From contig CP075367.1 of NCBI GenBank assembly GCA_019454165.1, forward strand, positions 503,971-567,970: 64,000 nt of DNA, given 5' to 3'. The position numbers were made by a program, and so were the translations under genes. Positions within the stretch are counted from its first letter, which is position 1; each line of letters begins with the position of its first letter. This stretch comes from Anaerolineales bacterium (GTDB lineage: Bacteria; Chloroflexota; Anaerolineae; Anaerolineales; UBA11579). Of the stretch, positions 15,801 to 26,384 are shown one piece after another. The notes beneath the pieces are model-generated. The model was not told the origin of the DNA and did not search any database. It was given only the letters and a program-made list of their open reading frames with translations.

Positions 15801-16301
15801 ATGCTGGCCATCGGAATCGACCCCGGCACGGCCATCACCGGCTACGGTCTCGTACGCCAGTCCCCATCTGGCAATTTGGAATGTGTGGATTGGGGCGTGA
15901 TCCTGACCCCGGCCAAGATGGAGTTGGCCGAGCGCCTGGCGCATATCCATGCCGGCCTGGTGACGGTGCTCGAGACGCACCGCCCGGCCAGCGCGGCGGT
16001 CGAGTCGCTTTTCTTTCAGCGCAATGTGCGCACTGCTATGAGCGTGGGCCAGGCCCGCGGGGTGGTGCTACTGGCCCTGCAGCAAGCCGGGCTGGCCGTG
16101 GCGGACTATACGCCCAACCAGGTCAAGCAGGCGGTCAGCGGCTACGGCGCGGCCGACAAACAGCAAATGCAAAATATGGTCAAAACATTACTCGGGCTAT
16201 CCGAGCTTCCCAAGCCTGACGACGCCGCCGATGCGCTGGCGATCGCCATCTGCCATCTCAACACCCGCCGCACAGTGGCGGCCATGGAGCGTGCCCAATG
16301 A
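15801..16301 (+). CDS. ruvC: Crossover junction endodeoxyribonuclease RuvC
   Basis: A 166-residue Holliday-junction resolvase with an RNase H-like fold. The acidic active-site residues are visible: Asp7 in GIDPGTAITGYG, the Glu in AAVESLFFQRN and the Asp pair in KPDDAADALAIAICH. It cuts junctions moved by RuvAB; ruvA is two genes downstream, but ruvB is not in the window. The stop overlaps the start of the MgtC-like gene (ATGA), implying translational coupling. Confidence 0.95.
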   Translation: MLAIGIDPGTAITGYGLVRQSPSGNLECVDWGVILTPAKMELAERLAHIHAGLVTVLETHRPASAAVESLFFQRNVRTAMSVGQARGVVLLALQQAGLAVADYTPNQVKQAVSGYGAADKQQMQNMVKTLLGLSELPKPDDAADALAIAICHLNTRRTVAAMERAQ

Positions 16302-17557
16302 TCAGCGAATGGGATCTGTTCCTGCGCTTCGGCGCCGCGCTGGTCATCGGCTTCTCGATCGGCCTGCAGCGCGAGTTCTCGCACGGCGGGCGCGGCAAGA
16401 ACATCCCGGCCGGGGAGCGCACCTTCGCGCTGTTCGCGCTGGCGGGCAGCCTGGCCGCCATGGCGTCTGACCGCTATCACCAGCCGCTGATCTTCTTTGG
16501 TCTGCTGCTGGCCGTGGGCCTCATGTTGGTAGTGGGCTACTACTTCAAGGCCAGCGACCAGCATGTGGGCATGACCACCGAAGCGGCCGTGCTCATCACG
16601 GTGCTGCTGGGCGGCCTGTGCTACTGGGATTTTGTGGGCTTGGCGGTGGCGCTGGGTGTGGCCACCACGCTCATTCTTTCGATCAAGCTGGAAACTGACC
16701 GCCTGGTGACGGCGCTAACGCGTGAGGATATTCAGGCCGCGCTGCAGTTCCTGGTGATCACGGCGGTGGTGCTGCCGGTGCTGCCGAATGAGGCGATCCT
16801 GCCCGCGCCGTTCGATGTGCTTAACCCGTTCAAGATCTGGCTGATGGTCGTGCTCATCTCCGGCATCAGCTTTCTGGCGTACCTGCTCATCAAAGTGCTG
16901 GGTAGCGAGCAAGGCTTGGGACTCTCCGGGCTGCTGGGCGGCCTGGTATCCAGCACGGCGGTGACGCTGAGCTTCTCGGCGCGCAGCAAGAAGCAGGCCC
17001 GCCTGGTGCGCATGCTGGGCTTCGGCATCCTGCTGGCCTGGTCAGTCATGTTCGTGCGCGTCATCGTGCAGATCGCCATCGTCAACATGGATCTGGTGCA
17101 TGTGGTGTGGAAGCCGCTGGCGCTGGCCGCTTTGGCCGGCCTGGGCTACGCCTTCTATTTATATGTAGCCAAGCGCAGCCCGGCCAACAGCCAGGTGGAG
17201 TTCAGCAATCCGTTCGACCTGATGGCTGCGCTACGCTTTGGCTTGTTGTATGCCTTTGTTTTGCTGATCAACCGCGCCGCGCAACTCTATCTGGGTGAGC
17301 AGGGTGTGCTGCTTTCCAGCTTCGTGGCCGGCTTTTCTGACTCCAACGCCATTACGCTCAGTCTGGCCGAGCTGAGCCACAGCGGAGGCCTCAGCCTGGA
17401 TACAGCCGCCCTGGGCATCGTGATCGCCACCATGACCAACACGCTGTTCAAGGGCGGCATCGTGCTGACCTCCGCCTCCGCCGGCCTGCGCCGCGCCATC
17501 TGGCCCGGCATGCTGCTGGTGGTCGTGGTCGGCATTGGCGCGGCTTTCCTGCTCTGA
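16298..17557 (+). CDS. MgtC/DUF4010-family membrane protein
   Basis: A 419-residue membrane protein with about 12 hydrophobic segments. The N-terminal 130 residues match MgtC/SapB (FGAALVIGFSIGLQREF, GERTFALFALAGSLAAM, the Arg-Glu and Glu-Arg-Thr positions being conserved), and the rest matches DUF4010 (LSGLLGGLVSSTAVTLSFSARSK, FVAGFSDSNAITLSLAELS). Fusions of this type are known as COG3174. MgtC proteins affect magnesium and membrane-potential homeostasis; transport has not been proven for the fusion. It sits between ruvC and ruvA, overlapping both by one to four bases, so it is expressed with the recombination genes. Confidence 0.88.
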   Translation: MISEWDLFLRFGAALVIGFSIGLQREFSHGGRGKNIPAGERTFALFALAGSLAAMASDRYHQPLIFFGLLLAVGLMLVVGYYFKASDQHVGMTTEAAVLITVLLGGLCYWDFVGLAVALGVATTLILSIKLETDRLVTALTREDIQAALQFLVITAVVLPVLPNEAILPAPFDVLNPFKIWLMVVLISGISFLAYLLIKVLGSEQGLGLSGLLGGLVSSTAVTLSFSARSKKQARLVRMLGFGILLAWSVMFVRVIVQIAIVNMDLVHVVWKPLALAALAGLGYAFYLYVAKRSPANSQVEFSNPFDLMAALRFGLLYAFVLLINRAAQLYLGEQGVLLSSFVAGFSDSNAITLSLAELSHSGGLSLDTAALGIVIATMTNTLFKGGIVLTSASAGLRRAIWPGMLLVVVVGIGAAFLL

Positions 17558-18141
17558 TGATCGCTTCGCTCAGCGGGCGCGTAGCCCACATCGGTGAGAG
17601 CAGTCTCACGCTGGAACTCTCCGGCGTGGGCTTCAAGGTCAGCGTGCCGCGCGGCGTGCTCGATGAGGCCCAGATCGGCCTGAGCCTGAGCCTGCATACC
17701 TACCTGGTGGTGCGCGAGAACGAGCTGAGCTTGTACGGTTTTCCTTCCCCTGAAGCACGGGATACCTTCACCATGCTGATCGGCGTGGAACGCGTCGGGC
17801 CTAAGCTGGCGCTGGCGATCCTCTCGGCGTTGAGCGTGGGCAGCCTGCGGGCCGCCGTGCTGGGCGGCCAGAGCGCGGTGCTCGGCAAGGTGCCGGGCGT
17901 GGGCAGCAAGACCGCCCAGAAGATCGTGCTGCACCTAGCCGACCGCATCCTGCCCATGGAGGGCGACGCACCGGTGCCGGCAGCCCAGCCCGCCGACGGC
18001 GACTTGCTGGATGCGTTGCTGGCGTTGGGATACAGCGTGGTGGAGGCGCAGGCGGCCTTGCAATCCGTGCCGGTTGACGCGTCTGATGATGTGGAAGAGC
18101 GCTTGAAGTTGGCGCTGCGTTACTTTAAACGGCCCGCCTAG
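17557..18141 (+). CDS. ruvA: Holliday junction DNA helicase subunit RuvA
   Basis: A 194-residue RuvA, which binds four-way junctions as a tetramer and loads RuvB. The OB domain opens MIASLSGRVAHIGESSLTLELSGVGF; two helix-hairpin-helix motifs follow near residues 70-130 (LIGVERVGPKLALAILSAL, VPGVGSKTAQKIVLHLADRI), then an acidic linker and the C-terminal RuvB-contacting domain (LLDALLALGYSVVEAQAAL). The ATG overlaps the stop of the MgtC-like gene by one base. RuvB is not adjacent. Its TAG overlaps the convergent J-domain gene by four bases. Confidence 0.95.
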   Translation: MIASLSGRVAHIGESSLTLELSGVGFKVSVPRGVLDEAQIGLSLSLHTYLVVRENELSLYGFPSPEARDTFTMLIGVERVGPKLALAILSALSVGSLRAAVLGGQSAVLGKVPGVGSKTAQKIVLHLADRILPMEGDAPVPAAQPADGDLLDALLALGYSVVEAQAALQSVPVDASDDVEERLKLALRYFKRPA

Positions 18142-18977
18142 TCTTCATCTGCCGGCTCGGCCTTGCGCTGAGCCTCTTGCAATTCCCCGCCCAATATCAG
18201 CACCTGCTCCTCCAGCGCCGCGATCCGTGAGCGCATTTCGCGCTCCAGGGCTGCCAGGGTATCACGCCCATCCTCCTGGTCGGTGCGCAGCTCCGTGCGC
18301 ATCTGCATCGCCGGCGAGAGATCAAGCTCGCGGATGGTTTGCTCCATATCGAAGATCAGCGTTTCCAGTTGGCGCAGCTCCACTGTCAGGCGGGCCAGTT
18401 CCACCGCTGGGGTGGGGCTGAGTTCCATCTCCAGTTCCATGCGCTTGTCCAGCGCTTCGAGGGCTTGCAGGTTCTTGGCGCTGTAGGCCTGGTTGACCTC
18501 GGCCATGATCTCTTCATGCCATTTGCGCTGCTCATCATCTGGGGCCAGGTCAGGGTGGTAGCGCTTGGCCAGCCGCCGGAACAGATCGCGCACTCGCCGC
18601 TCGTAGTTCACATCTTGAGATGTGGGCGCGGCGTGCTTTTTGAACGGCTGGTCGGTCCCCGACTCCTGGGTTTCTTCACCCTCATGCGTCCAGGCAGCCC
18701 CGCCGCGGCGCGAGCCTCGCGCCCCGCGCCAGGCATTGGAAGGCGGCGCCTGGTCCGCGGTCAGCTCGTCCAGCTGGCGTTGTAGGCGCTGCTGGTGGGC
18801 TTCCAGCGGGCCGATCCGGCGGTTGTACAGGTCGGTGAACTCCTGTAGGGCGCCGCGGGTATTGGTCAGCTCAAGGTCGAGCAGGTCCATGTATTCGCGG
18901 CGCCTGGCCAGCTTGGCCCGCAGGCCTTCGAGTTCGGCCTGCAGGGGAGAGATGAGGCTGCTTGTCGTTTTCGGCAT
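18138..18977 (-). CDS. Coiled-coil protein with central J domain
   Basis: A 279-residue cytoplasmic protein with a DnaJ-type J domain near residues 120-170; the HPD motif is in RRLAKRYHPDLAPDDEQR. Long coiled coils flank it: residues 10-75 (LQAELEGLRAKLARRREYMDLLDLE region) and 190-275 (VELARLTVELRQLETLIFD region). The J domain should stimulate an Hsp70 ATPase; the coiled coils probably give dimerisation or client choice. It lacks the Gly/Phe and zinc regions of DnaJ, so it is not a general DnaJ. ATG at 18977 is preferred; a TTG three codons earlier is closer to a TATAAT at 19003-18998, so the leader is short either way. Confidence 0.82.
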   Translation of the reverse strand: MPKTTSSLISPLQAELEGLRAKLARRREYMDLLDLELTNTRGALQEFTDLYNRRIGPLEAHQQRLQRQLDELTADQAPPSNAWRGARGSRRGGAAWTHEGEETQESGTDQPFKKHAAPTSQDVNYERRVRDLFRRLAKRYHPDLAPDDEQRKWHEEIMAEVNQAYSAKNLQALEALDKRMELEMELSPTPAVELARLTVELRQLETLIFDMEQTIRELDLSPAMQMRTELRTDQEDGRDTLAALEREMRSRIAALEEQVLILGGELQEAQRKAEPADED

Positions 18978-19151
18978 TTTCGGCAAAAGTGCCAGAAATT
19001 ATAACGAGAGCCTGGGGCTGGCTCCAAACCCGGGGCGATGCCTGCGGCAATTGGTTTGTGAAATACTGGACTAATCGGAGCCTATCTGTTATGATTTGCC
19101 CAAATGCCTAAATTGGCTAAATCCCTTTCGCGAAATGCGGAGATTTGACCC

Positions 19152-20795
19152 ATGACTGACATGATCAAAGATATTTCTTCCAGCCTGCAAAAGCAGATCG
19201 ATTCGTTTAAGCCCGAATTTGAGCTGCGCGATGTAGGCACGGTGACCGCCGCAGGTGACGGTATTGCCCGTGCGAGCGGCCTGGCCCAGGTGAAAGCCCA
19301 GGAGCTGGTGCAGTTCGAGAACGGCGTGATGGGCATCGCCTTCAACCTGGAGCGTGACAACGTCGGTATCATCGTCATGGGAGATTTCTCCGGCATTGAC
19401 GAAGGCATGACGGTGCGCTCCACCGGCCGTATTGCGTCCGTGCCGGTTGGCGATGCCATGGTTGGCCGTGTGGTCAACGCCCTCGGCGAACCGGTGGACG
19501 GCAAAGGCCCCATCGCCTTCACGCAGTACCGCCCAATCGAACGTATTGCCCCCGGCGTGATTCGCCGCAAAGATGTAGACACCCCGGTGCAAACCGGCAT
19601 CAAGGGTATTGACGCCCTGACTCCCGTTGGCCGCGGCCAGCGCGAACTGATCATTGGCGATCGCCAGACCGGCAAGACCGCCCTGGCGATCGACACCATC
19701 ATCAACCAGAAGGGCAAGGGCCTGCTGTGCATCTATGTGGCCATCGGCCAGAAGAAAGCCGCCATTGCCCGCACGGTAGCCATCCTTGAAGAGCACGGCG
19801 CCATGGAGCACACCGTGATCGTCGTCGCCTCGGCGGACGAGCCGGCCGCGCTGCAGTACATTGCGCCCTACTCCGGCTGCGCCATCGGTGAAGAGTTCAT
19901 GGAAACCGGGCGCGATGCGCTGATCGTGTATGACGATCTCTCCAAGCACGCCTGGGCCTACCGCCAGGTATCCCTGCTGCTGCGCCGCCCGCCGGGCCGT
20001 GAAGCCTACCCGGGCGACCTGTTCTACCTGCACTCCCGCCTGTTGGAACGCGCTGCCCGCCTGGCCGATGGCTATGTGGTCGTGCCCAACGGCTTCAGCG
20101 GTGATGTAGCCGAAGAGAAAGACGGCCAGGCCTTCAGCGGCCCGCTGGCCAAGCACAATGCCGAGGAAGCGCTGAAAGGCGCCAAGGACAGCAAGATCGT
20201 CCGCCTCAAGGATTCCGGCGGCTCGCTGACTGCGCTGCCCATCATTGAAACCCTGCTGGGTGACGTATCTGCGTACGTGCCCACCAACGTGATCTCCATC
20301 ACTGACGGCCAGATCTATCTGGAAGCCAACCTGTTCTATGCGGGCATCCGCCCGGCCATCAACGCCGGTCTGTCGGTCTCCCGCGTGGGTGGTGACGCCC
20401 AGACCAAGGCCATGAAGCAGGTGGCCGGTGGTTTGCGTCTCGATATGGCTTCCTTCCGTGAGCTGGCGGCCTTCGCCCAGTTTGGTTCCGGTTTGGATAA
20501 GGCCACCCAGGCCCAGCTCAACCGTGGCCGCCGCCTGCAGGAGATCCTGAAGCAGCCCCAGTACGCCCCCGTGGCGCTGGAGCATGAAGTCGCCCTGATC
20601 TACGCCGGCACCAGCGGCCTGGCCGACAACATTGACATTGAGCGCATGAACGAATGGGAAGCATCGCTCGTCCGCTTCCTGGACTCGTCGCATGGCGATC
20701 TGCTCAAGGAGATCCGCGAGAAGAAGGCCCTCAGCGACGAACTCAAGGCTCGCCTCAAGAGCGCCATCGAGACCTTCAACAGCACCTGGTCCTAG
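19152..20795 (+). CDS. atpA: F-type ATP synthase subunit alpha
   Basis: A 547-residue alpha subunit of the F1 catalytic head, slightly longer than the usual 500-515. The nucleotide-binding loop GDRQTGKT is at about residues 169-176, and the signature region [27 protein letters not shown] is intact. CGGAG precedes the ATG, and a TATGAT about 60 bases upstream may be its -10. It is the first gene of atpAGDC. The usual upstream genes for F0 (a, c, b) and delta are absent: the preceding gene is a J-domain protein on the other strand, so those subunits must be encoded elsewhere. Confidence 0.97.
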   Translation: MTDMIKDISSSLQKQIDSFKPEFELRDVGTVTAAGDGIARASGLAQVKAQELVQFENGVMGIAFNLERDNVGIIVMGDFSGIDEGMTVRSTGRIASVPVGDAMVGRVVNALGEPVDGKGPIAFTQYRPIERIAPGVIRRKDVDTPVQTGIKGIDALTPVGRGQRELIIGDRQTGKTALAIDTIINQKGKGLLCIYVAIGQKKAAIARTVAILEEHGAMEHTVIVVASADEPAALQYIAPYSGCAIGEEFMETGRDALIVYDDLSKHAWAYRQVSLLLRRPPGREAYPGDLFYLHSRLLERAARLADGYVVVPNGFSGDVAEEKDGQAFSGPLAKHNAEEALKGAKDSKIVRLKDSGGSLTALPIIETLLGDVSAYVPTNVISITDGQIYLEANLFYAGIRPAINAGLSVSRVGGDAQTKAMKQVAGGLRLDMASFRELAAFAQFGSGLDKATQAQLNRGRRLQEILKQPQYAPVALEHEVALIYAGTSGLADNIDIERMNEWEASLVRFLDSSHGDLLKEIREKKALSDELKARLKSAIETFNSTWS

Positions 20796-20818
20796 CCAAG
20801 AACGACCAGTAAGCATTT

Positions 20819-21718
20819 ATGGCTAATACACGCGAAATTCGCCTACGCATCAAGAGCATCAAGAACATCTCCCAGGTGACGCGCGCCCTGCAGGCGGTAT
20901 CCGCCAGCCGCGTGCGCAAAGCCATGGATATGGTGCAGGCCACGCGCCCGTATGCCACGAAGGCCTGGCAGGTGCTGACCCACATTGCCAAGCAGCCCGG
21001 CCGCAGCAACCTGCACCCGCTGCTGCTGGAGCGCCCCGAAAGCAAGGGCGCCCTGGTGGTGATGGTCAGCGGTGACCGCGGCCTGGCCGGCCCCTACAAC
21101 ACCAACGTGCTGCGCTTTACGCTCAGCCACTTTCAGAACTACCCCGTGCCGGTGCGCTTCATCCCGGTGGGCCGCAAGGGCGCCGAGCTGCTGTTCCGCC
21201 GCGGCGTGAATGTGATGGCCCAGTTCACCGATGTGCCGGCTGAGCCCAAATTCTCCGACGTTTCGGCCATCGGCCGCATTCTGGTGGATGAATTTCTGGC
21301 TGGCACCGCGGATGAGGTCTACCTGGTCTATACCGACTTTGTCAACATGATCCGCCAGGTGCCGGTCATCAAGAAGCTGCTGCCCCTGGAGTTCGAACAC
21401 ACCGAGGGTCTGGTGCAGTCTGACAACCAGGCCCACAGTGATCTTTCGGCCTCGTACATTTACGAGCCGGGCCAATACGAAATTTTGGAAGAGATCGTGC
21501 CGCGCTTCACTGCGCTGCAGGTGTACCAGGCGGTGCTGGAATCGTTTGCCAGCGAGCATGCCGCCCGCATGGTGGCGATGAAGAACGCCACTGACAACGC
21601 CAGTGAACTGGGCAAAGGTCTCACCCTTGAATACAACAAAGTGCGCCAGCAGGGCATTACCAACGAAATGTTGGATATTGCCGGCGGCGCAGAAGCGCTG
21701 GCACAACAGGCCAGCTAA
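20819..21718 (+). CDS. atpG: F-type ATP synthase subunit gamma
   Basis: A 299-residue gamma subunit, the central rotor stalk. It opens MANTREIRLRIKSIKNISQVTRAL, the first coiled-coil helix, and ends with the second (EHAARMVAMKNATDNASELGKGLTLEYNKVRQQGITNEMLDI), both highly conserved. It follows atpA by 23 bases and precedes atpD by 12. Length is normal. Confidence 0.96.
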   Translation: MANTREIRLRIKSIKNISQVTRALQAVSASRVRKAMDMVQATRPYATKAWQVLTHIAKQPGRSNLHPLLLERPESKGALVVMVSGDRGLAGPYNTNVLRFTLSHFQNYPVPVRFIPVGRKGAELLFRRGVNVMAQFTDVPAEPKFSDVSAIGRILVDEFLAGTADEVYLVYTDFVNMIRQVPVIKKLLPLEFEHTEGLVQSDNQAHSDLSASYIYEPGQYEILEEIVPRFTALQVYQAVLESFASEHAARMVAMKNATDNASELGKGLTLEYNKVRQQGITNEMLDIAGGAEALAQQAS

Positions 21719-23128
<1,410 letters not shown>

Positions 23129-23140
23129 CAACGAATCAAA

Positions 23141-23180
23141 TCTCCGTTCCCTATCCCATGCATGGGATAGGGAACGGAGA
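23141..23180. repeat. Perfect 40-bp palindrome between atpD and atpC
   Basis: TCTCCGTTCCCTATCCCATG (23141-23160) is followed without a gap by its exact reverse complement (23161-23180). In RNA it would make a very stable hairpin. No T-run follows, so it is not an ordinary terminator. The atpC ribosome-binding site (GGAG, 23184-23187) begins three bases after it. Confidence 0.95.
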
Positions 23181-23197
23181 GTAGGAGATCGGCTTTT

Positions 23198-23650
23198 ATG
23201 ACCATCCGTTGCGAAATTGTTTCCCAGGACCGCAGCGTCTTTGAAGGCGACGCCGACATCGTGACCATCCCCGGCCACGACGGCGAAATGGGCGTGCTGC
23301 CTAACCACGCGCCCCTGCTCTCCACCCTTCGCCCCGGTGTCGTCAAAGTCAAGCAAGGTGCGCAGGAGAGCCTGTTCACCGTAACCGGCGGCCTGGCCGA
23401 GATCCAGCCTGACATCATCACCATCCTGGCCGATGCGGCCGAGAACATCGAAGAGATCGATGTGGCTCGCGCCGAACGCGCCAAGCGTGAGGCTGAGCAG
23501 CGCCTGGCCGAAGGCCTGCCGCCCGGAACCGAAGCCTTCCTGGCCGCCGAGGCCGCCCTGGCGCGCTCCAACCTGCGCCTGGACATTGCCCGCCGCTTCG
23601 GCCGCGCCAACCGCCATTCCCGCTTCCCAACTCAAAGCTCCGGCGAGTAG
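23198..23650 (+). CDS. atpC: F-type ATP synthase subunit epsilon
   Basis: A 150-residue epsilon subunit. The N-terminal beta-sandwich is standard (TIRCEIVSQDRSVFEGDADIV, then GHDGEMGVLPNHAPLLSTLRPG), and the C-terminal helical part begins near residue 88 (DVARAERAKREAEQRLAEG). It is a little longer than the common 130-140 because of a basic and polar tail. It is separated from atpD by 69 bases that hold the 40-bp palindrome, whereas the other atp gaps are 12-23 bases. Epsilon is needed at one copy per three beta, so a structure lowering its expression would make sense (inference). Confidence 0.95.
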   Translation: MTIRCEIVSQDRSVFEGDADIVTIPGHDGEMGVLPNHAPLLSTLRPGVVKVKQGAQESLFTVTGGLAEIQPDIITILADAAENIEEIDVARAERAKREAEQRLAEGLPPGTEAFLAAEAALARSNLRLDIARRFGRANRHSRFPTQSSGE

Positions 23651-23776
23651 AATAATCGCACGCTCAGCGCCCATAAAGCAAACTGCCTGCTGGCAGTGTG
23701 GCAATCTATCTGCATGCGTCATGGCATCCGCCCACCGGGACATGCCATTGCCTCATCGGCGAACTAAGAGAACCCT

Positions 23777-24775
23777 ATGGCTGTTTTAGCACGCGAACTT
23801 GGTATCGATCTGGGGACAATGTTCATCCGCATTGTCCAGGGCGGCGAGATCACCTTGCAGGAGCCCACGGTGGTTGCCGTGGACCTGCAGGAGCAGAAAA
23901 TGGTGGCCGTGGGCGAAGAAGCCCAGGGCATGATCGGCCGCGTCTCGGATGAGACCCTTGAAGTTGTGCGCCCACTGCAAAAAGGCGTGGTCGCTTATTA
24001 CGAACTGACCGAGCTGCTGCTCGAGACCCTGGTGCGCCGCGTCGGCGGCTCTGTGCGCCTGTTCAAGCCGCGCATGATGATCACCCATCCCTACGGCATC
24101 ACCAGCGTGGAGCGCCGCGCCGTGCATGAGGCCGCCCTCGCCAGCGGCGAGGCCGCCCTCATTTCGCAGCCGCTGGCGGCCGCCCTGGGCATTGACCTGC
24201 CGGTGGGCACGCCCACCGGCAACATGGTGGTGTGCCTGGGCGGCGGCTGCACGCAGGCTGCCGTGCTGGCCATGAACGACGTTGTCTCCGGCGAGAACCT
24301 GCGCCAGGGCGGTCTGGACCTGGACGATGCCATCGCCAGCTATGTGCGCCGCAAGTACGGCCTGCACATAGGCCAGCGCACGGCTGAGATGGTCAAGCTG
24401 CGTATCGGCGCGGCCGTGCCGCAGGACGAAGAGCAGAGCATCGAGCTGCAGGGGCAGGACCAGGTGACCGGCCTGCCGCGCCCGCTCACCATCACCACCT
24501 CTGAAGTGGTGGAGGCTGTGCAGCCCGCCCTGGATGAAGTCTTTGAAATGATCCGCCGCGTGCTGGAGAAGACCCCACCTGAGCTGGCCTCTGACATCAT
24601 TGACCGTGGGGTGGCCCTGTGCGGCGGCGGCGCGTTGCTGCGCGGCATGGACCGCCTGATGACCCAGAAGCTGGGCGTGCCCGCCTACCTGGTGGATGAC
24701 CCGGTCAACTGTGTAGCCTTGGGCGCCCAGCGCGCCCTCGACGAATACAAAACCCTGGCCCGCTACCTGGGCTAG
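23777..24775 (+). CDS. Divergent MreB/actin-like protein
   Basis: A 332-residue actin-fold ATPase of the MreB family, which forms filaments under the membrane to guide cell-wall synthesis. Phosphate-1 loop GIDLGT is at residues 9-14 and the adenosine motif LCGGGALLRGMDRLM is kept. Other regions differ: after GIDLGT comes MFIRI instead of the usual ANT/NT, and the phosphate-2 block reads MVVCLGGGCTQAAV where MreB normally has an Asp (VDIGGGTTE). Basic sequence such as RPLQKGVVAYYE and RQGGLDLDDAI remains MreB-like. No mreC, mreD or rodA follows; a terminator does. It may be a specialised paralogue with altered nucleotide turnover. Confidence 0.82.
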   Translation: MAVLARELGIDLGTMFIRIVQGGEITLQEPTVVAVDLQEQKMVAVGEEAQGMIGRVSDETLEVVRPLQKGVVAYYELTELLLETLVRRVGGSVRLFKPRMMITHPYGITSVERRAVHEAALASGEAALISQPLAAALGIDLPVGTPTGNMVVCLGGGCTQAAVLAMNDVVSGENLRQGGLDLDDAIASYVRRKYGLHIGQRTAEMVKLRIGAAVPQDEEQSIELQGQDQVTGLPRPLTITTSEVVEAVQPALDEVFEMIRRVLEKTPPELASDIIDRGVALCGGGALLRGMDRLMTQKLGVPAYLVDDPVNCVALGAQRALDEYKTLARYLG

Positions 24776-24789
24776 CCAATCGCGCAAAC

Positions 24790-24818
24790 AAAAAAGCGGC
24801 CCAGCGGGCCGCTTTTTT
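24790..24818. terminator. Bidirectional terminator (mreB-like / GT-C gene)
   Basis: AAAAAAGCGGCCC, loop AGC, GGGCCGCTTTTTT between two convergent genes. Confidence 0.92.
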
Positions 24819-24823
24819 GTTTT

Positions 24824-26383
24824 TTATTCCGGGTAGGTCAGGATGCTGCCATCCGCCCCATCGTAGAGTGGATTCAGGCCCCGCGTCAGATTATCGAAGT
24901 GCGGCACGGCCCATTCGCCGAGGGAGGCTTTGATCTGCAATGGGTACAGCAGCAATATCGCGCTATCTTCTCGCATCATCCGGTCAAACTCTGTATCGCC
25001 TTCCCCAAATGGCGGATTATTGTCCACAAGAATGCTTGGGTAGATCACGCGCAGATCGTAGGCGGTCTTGTTGAGATACAGCAGAAACAGCGCCGGCTCG
25101 TTGGAGATCCACGGCACGTCCTGCGGCAGTTGGCGCGCCGCCTGCAGCAGCAGCGAGCCGCGGTAGTAGCTGGCGGTGTAGCCGTGCCCCATCTCGTAGC
25201 GCTCGCTCACCAGCTTCTCGGTCACCGGCGCCCAGGCCAGCAGCGCCAGGGCGGTCAAAGCCGCCAGCGCAGCGCTGGCGGCTTTGGGCCAGCGAGTCAG
25301 CAAGCCCAGCAGCCCGCTGCCGGCCAGCAGCAGGAGCAGCGGGAACAGCGGCAGCATGGTGCGGTCGTTAATATCCGGCGTGACGTTGGAGAGGGCGAAG
25401 GCCGCCAGGCACACCAGCGCGTAGGCAATGGCTTGCACACCGGCGGTGAGCGCCAGCCGCGCCCAGGTGGCGGGCGGCCGGGCGCGCAGGGCATGCCAGG
25501 CGGCCGCGATTAGGCTGGCGGCCAGCAGCAGCGCCACCACGGCGGCAAAGCCTTTGTTGACGATGCCGGGCAATCCCCAGGCCGCCCGCAGCGGCAGCCA
25601 GCTGCCCAGCACGCTCACAAGTGAGTGCCAGAACTCGGCTACGCGCAGCCACAGGTCCGCGGGCAGCTCGAAGCTGCGCCCGGCCAGCGCCGGCAGGCTG
25701 AGCTGCCAGGCGAGTGTGGGCAATAGGCCGATGGCGGCGAACAGGGCCGCATCCTTGACGCGCTCTCGCAAGCCAACGGGCGACAGTGCCAGCAGCGCCA
25801 CGGCGCCGGCAGCCACGTTGGCCGCGCCCACCAGGCGCGCCAGCACGGTTAGCCCGGCGCAGGCCGCGGCGGCGTACAGCGCCCAGCGCCGCGGCACGCG
25901 GGCGATGTAGAGTTGCAGCAGCATGAAGCCGGCCAGCATCAGGGCCAGGTACAGCGGCTCGCTCATGGCGCCGCCCAGGTTATCCATCATGGGTGGGAAG
26001 CTGGCCAGCCCGAACGCCAGCAGCAGCGCCAGGGCGCGTGAACGGGTCAGCGCGTACACGCCGGCGCTCAGCGCGAACAAGGCGGCGAACGCGCTCAGTA
26101 CATTGATCGCCAGGGTGGATGTGAACGGATGGATGCCAATCAGTAGGAAGGCAGCCATCACGAACGGGTACAGCGGCTGGTGGAGGGTCAGTGGGGTGTA
26201 GCCGCCACTCGGCTCGAGCACGCTCAGGCCATGGCCGTCCACCAGGTTGCGCGCCGCCGAGATATACGCGGCCGAATCGCTGAACGCCCACGGCCCCCAG
26301 TGCATCTGGCGCAGGGTCAGCAGGGCGGCCGCGACCCCGATCGCTGCCAGCAGCCAGTAAAAGCGATCTTTCAAAAAGGCCAT
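24824..26383 (-). CDS. GT-C/PMT-like membrane glycosyltransferase
   Basis: A 519-residue protein with about twelve membrane helices, resembling ArnT/PMT-like GT39 and GT83 enzymes. After the first helix comes WAFSDSAAYISAARNLVDGHGLSV, where the Asp of the first periplasmic loop is the usual catalytic position, and LHQPLYPFVMAAFLLIG follows, as in the family (Y/P-P-x-Y-P). Such enzymes move a sugar from a polyprenyl-phosphate carrier to protein, lipid or glycan outside the membrane. ATG at 26383 lies just after the stop of the upstream membrane gene, so the two form an operon. Acceptor unknown. Confidence 0.72.
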   Translation of the reverse strand: MAFLKDRFYWLLAAIGVAAALLTLRQMHWGPWAFSDSAAYISAARNLVDGHGLSVLEPSGGYTPLTLHQPLYPFVMAAFLLIGIHPFTSTLAINVLSAFAALFALSAGVYALTRSRALALLLAFGLASFPPMMDNLGGAMSEPLYLALMLAGFMLLQLYIARVPRRWALYAAAACAGLTVLARLVGAANVAAGAVALLALSPVGLRERVKDAALFAAIGLLPTLAWQLSLPALAGRSFELPADLWLRVAEFWHSLVSVLGSWLPLRAAWGLPGIVNKGFAAVVALLLAASLIAAAWHALRARPPATWARLALTAGVQAIAYALVCLAAFALSNVTPDINDRTMLPLFPLLLLLAGSGLLGLLTRWPKAASAALAALTALALLAWAPVTEKLVSERYEMGHGYTASYYRGSLLLQAARQLPQDVPWISNEPALFLLYLNKTAYDLRVIYPSILVDNNPPFGEGDTEFDRMMREDSAILLLYPLQIKASLGEWAVPHFDNLTRGLNPLYDGADGSILTYPE

Positions 26384-26384
26384 G

